Source: Adiantum capillus-veneris (Eukaryota > Streptophyta > Polypodiopsida > Polypodiales > Pteridaceae). From it: a stretch of 64,000 bases of DNA. Positions 58,680 through 64,000 of this stretch are shown piece after piece. A program made the position numbers and the translations under genes. Each line of letters starts with the position of its first letter. Within the stretch, counting starts at the first letter, position 1. The DNA lies in contig CM043953.1 of assembly GCA_014529385.2 (NCBI GenBank), positions 92,122,842-92,186,841 of the forward strand. The letters are read 5' to 3'. The notes under the pieces are model-generated. The model worked only from the letters and a program-made list of their open reading frames with translations, was not told the DNA's origin and did no database searches.

Positions 58680-58800
58680 ACTAGCTTTGCTTAAGCAACG
58701 TAGAGCATCGCATACGCAACTCATTTCGTCCCATATGCAACGCACTGCGTTGCATAAGCATTGGTTAGCGTTGCATAAGCAACGCTTGTTTATATTTTTA
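58680..58800. repeat. Cluster of GCATAAGCAACG motifs in both orientations
   Basis: At least six variants of GCATAAGCAACG or its complement lie in 110 bases, including GCGTTGCATAAGCAACGC. It resembles the subterminal arrays of DNA transposons. No terminal inverted repeat or site duplication was identified. Bases 58800-59029 are CT-rich, without gene. Confidence 0.7.
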
Positions 58801-59029
58801 ATAAAAATTCTTTTAAGCGAGGATCTGCGCAATGGTTCCTTTAAACAGGTAACGTTGTGTTCGACGAGACAGAAAACCGTCATACTCAGTGCTCTCTTTT
58901 GGGTGGAGCCCACACACACATTCAACACATTTCTCTCTCTTTAGCTCTAGCTCTAGTGATCTCTCTTGCGTTAGCTCTAGTGTACTGATCTCTGTCTCTC
59001 TCTCTCATGCTCGCTTCCTTGTACTATTG

Positions 59030-61613
<2,584 letters not shown>

Positions 61614-63168
61614 TGTAACATTTAATGGCCTAAAAACTTGTGTGTAGCGGAAATGAGCATGAACATAGTGGGCATTTCATTAGAATAGATTCCTAATGAG
61701 AATTACAAGAGTGCTTGGGTGGAGAGAGAAACAAATATATCATGAACAATACTTTTGAAAGAGAGAGAAATTAAGCTACTGACAACAGTTGAGGACCGAT
61801 TTTCATGGAACCGGTCCCTCCTCCAAAAGGCTTTGTATTATGGTTTCGCCCATCAAGAGAGACATTGTACAATACAATTCTTTGTGTTCCTTCAAGACTA
61901 GCTAGTGCAATGAAGATGAAAGCTTCATGCACCAAGCAAAACACTTCTCAAACACAACATCAATTATCTCCGGTCTCAGACCCAAGACCTCACACACCTT
62001 CGAAGATGGTGAGAGCTAGCGAGGTATGAGAGTAGATTGAGAAGAAGAAGGAGTAGTCTTACGAGAAAGATGTACATCTCCTCACATAATCACTCTTATT
62101 AGCATAGCTTAGCTTAGTAATTAGCATGGTAGAGGAAATGAGCATGCATTAAAGCTTGGATCTTGGTTGGATTTGCATCACAAAGCCAAGAGTTGTTGGT
62201 GTAGGCCTCCCTTCTCACAAGCTTGGAGTAGGTGATAAGCTTTCCATTAAAGCTTGAGAAGGAGGGAGAGTCTTTTTTTACTTCACACATGAGATTGTGT
62301 GAGTGTGTGTGTGATAATGCCTTGCAAAAATCAGCTCCCTCTCTCTCTTGGTCGACCCCTCTTGCTATTTGCTCATGCTACCCTGTCATTAGAACTCCCT
62401 AGGGCTAGCAAATGACAATTAAGCAGCATAAGTGATAGCCTTCTGACATGTGTCCCCCTTTCCCCTTTGTGAGAGCTCTAGGTAATTTAATAATTCAACT
62501 AAACTCTCATTGGACCCCTTTGCCTCCTAGCCAATAGGAATCAAGCAAGCCATAGGGCTCCTGAATGCTCATTGGACCCCTTGGGAGACTGTCCAATAGT
62601 CTTCTAGAGGGTTTAATTCTCATTGGGTCTTTTATTAAGTGTTTTTAAATTAATTAAACTAGATTTACTATAGCCTAATTCTCATTGGTCCACCTCCAAG
62701 GCCATCCAATAGGAATTGGGTACACCTTGTGGGCATCTGACATGTGTCCCTCATTCCCTTTGTGTAAAGGGAGCTTGTGTGTGTGTGTGTGACTTTCTCT
62801 CTCATCCCCTACAAGAAAGGCTCACCCCCTCCTATGTAGGGATTGATCAAGACTTTTGGGACATACACAAAGCATCCAATTCCCCCCATGGTTGACCTTT
62901 GGACACAACCTTTGAATTTTGGAACCTTAGCATTTTGGAAGTCTTAATGGGCTAAACCTTAGGGTCTTTTTAGCCCATTGTTTCACATGGCTCTTTTGCA
63001 GATGCCCCCCCCTTTGGATCCCTATTTTCCCTCCTTTGGATCCCTACTGTGGATGGTCTGCTAGCTTAACCAATATTTATGCTTTTTCTCCCCTGGCACT
63101 TCCCCATATTAAATGATCAGTTTAACATGAGAAAATCATTTAGGAGAATTAGATATTGATTATTATAG
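61614..63168 (-). mobile_element. Long terminal repeat, copy D (3' LTR of a chromovirus)
   Basis: Read on the minus strand it begins near 63168 (TATAATAATCAATATC) and ends AAATGTTACA at 61614. It is collinear with copies A-C and carries no Mutator-like insert. The sequence just upstream on the minus strand is TCGAGGACGAC, a purine-rich stretch typical of the segment before a chromovirus 3' LTR. Upstream of that is the chromodomain coding end, so this is a 3' LTR. Confidence 0.88.
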
Positions 63169-63500
63169 TCGTCCTCGACTATGGTGTAGAGAAGATAAAG
63201 CATATTGATGAGTCCTTTTCTTAGCGGGTAGAGGATCCCTATGTTACCCTACGACATCATTCCACAATGGATGACTAGTCCATCTGGTGCTTGAGAGCCT
63301 GAGGTTGCCGCAAGCATGTCTGCACATTAGTCCTATCAATCTTCCATAGTAGAGTGACAAGCTCTACTTGGTGTTTGGGAGATGTCGTCTCCGCAAACTT
63401 GATCTAAGCATGCATACTACTTCATTTTTGTGCACAATAAAGAAAAAGAGAGTTTTATAAGACAAATAATTTGTTTATTTTTAACATTTTGTACATTTGC
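63169..63500 (-). other. Chromovirus 3' untranslated region
   Basis: No coding signal between the chromodomain remnant and the 3' LTR. It includes the purine-rich GTCGAGGACGAC at its LTR side. Confidence 0.55.
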
Positions 63501-64000
63501 TTACTCTTGGGAAGCATTGTAAGCATTGACAAGGTTTAGGTTATCCTTTAATTGTATGCCTTGCATCCATCTAGCATCTTCAAAAGGATAATTATTAAAC
63601 TTAATAAGATATCGTCGGATAGTCTTATTGCCTCTTAGTACCTTGTCTTCATGTCAGAGAATGGACTCGGGCTGCAACACCTTTTCTTGGTCCTCGATCT
63701 CCAATGGGTCTTCAGTAGTTGGTTCTTGAGGTGGCTCTCCTTTGTAAGGCTTTAATAGGCTCACATGAAAAGCATTGTGTATGAGCCAACGATTGGGCAA
63801 CTTGAGTTGATAGGCCATCTCATTGACTGGCCTAAGAATCAGGAAGGGACCATAGTACCTTTTTGCTGGTTTAGCATAGTACTTTTGGTGTCCCGTAGGA
63901 GTCTTGCCCGTGGTGTGCCTTAATCGAGCCTTGGGAAACTTTAATAAGACCCAATCATTTTCTTTAAAGGATTGGGTTGTTCTGTGCTTGTCAGTAGCAT
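63501..64000 (-). pseudogene. Chromovirus integrase C-terminus and chromodomain
   Basis: The minus-strand frame from the window edge reads the integrase C-terminal region, ENDWVLLKFPKARLRHTTGK then KYYAKPAKRYYGPFLILRPV (about 63870-63815), then NAFHVSLLKPYKGEPPQEP (about 63770-63715). After an acidic linker (EDPLEIEDQEKVLQPESIL), a TGA at 63654-63656 precedes a chromodomain-like end, HEDKVLRGNKTIRRYLIKFN then YPFEDARWMQG. The order integrase-chromodomain-LTR identifies a chromovirus, the Ty3/gypsy branch that targets chromatin. The stop sits exactly at the start of the chromodomain; the rest of pol is outside the window. Confidence 0.88.

Overview
This window looks like plant nuclear DNA made almost entirely of mobile elements and simple repeats. 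I find no intact host gene. The only host-type coding sequence is two copies of a degraded PPR (pentatricopeptide repeat) gene. The PPR wording, the gag types, very long (GA)n/(CA)n tracts and a Penelope-like element suggest a seed-free vascular plant, most likely a fern. That placement is an inference, not something the sequence proves.

Layout. 1-11.7 kb: a Ty3/gypsy RT-RNase H relic ending in an LTR (+), a LINE relic (+), a gag-protease relic with tRNA-Met primer site and 5' LTR (-), the LTR carrying a 603-bp Mutator-like insertion, then a second, different gag relic (-). 12-61.6 kb: a composite repeat arranged head to tail. Its parts, in order, are segment II (GA-rich, about 2.5-4 kb), segment I (about 7 kb, with LINE RT scrap, MITEs and PPR relic), a leader unit, and a Penelope-like element (PLE). 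One full unit is 35.24-49.55 kb; a second is 12.1-35.2 kb, enlarged by a gypsy element (16.3-21.3 kb) and a 4.47-kb CACTA transposon (28.35-32.81 kb). A third, partial unit (51.26-61.6 kb) has its PLE split by a solo LTR and a 1.32-kb CACTA-like element. 61.6-64 kb: the 3' end of a chromovirus (-), with integrase C-terminus, chromodomain and 3' LTR.

Four LTRs (1.5-2.1 kb; 1520-3135 +, 7641-9745 -, 51449-53038 +, 61614-63168 -) belong to one family. The copies of the composite repeat act as empty-site controls for each other, so several insertions can be delimited to the base with target-site duplications.

Nearly all coding remnants carry stops, frameshifts or altered catalytic residues. The one long open frame is a 515-residue gag-protease ORF at 16336-17883 (-). 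All boundaries and homology statements come from reading the sequence by eye; no search or alignment program was run.
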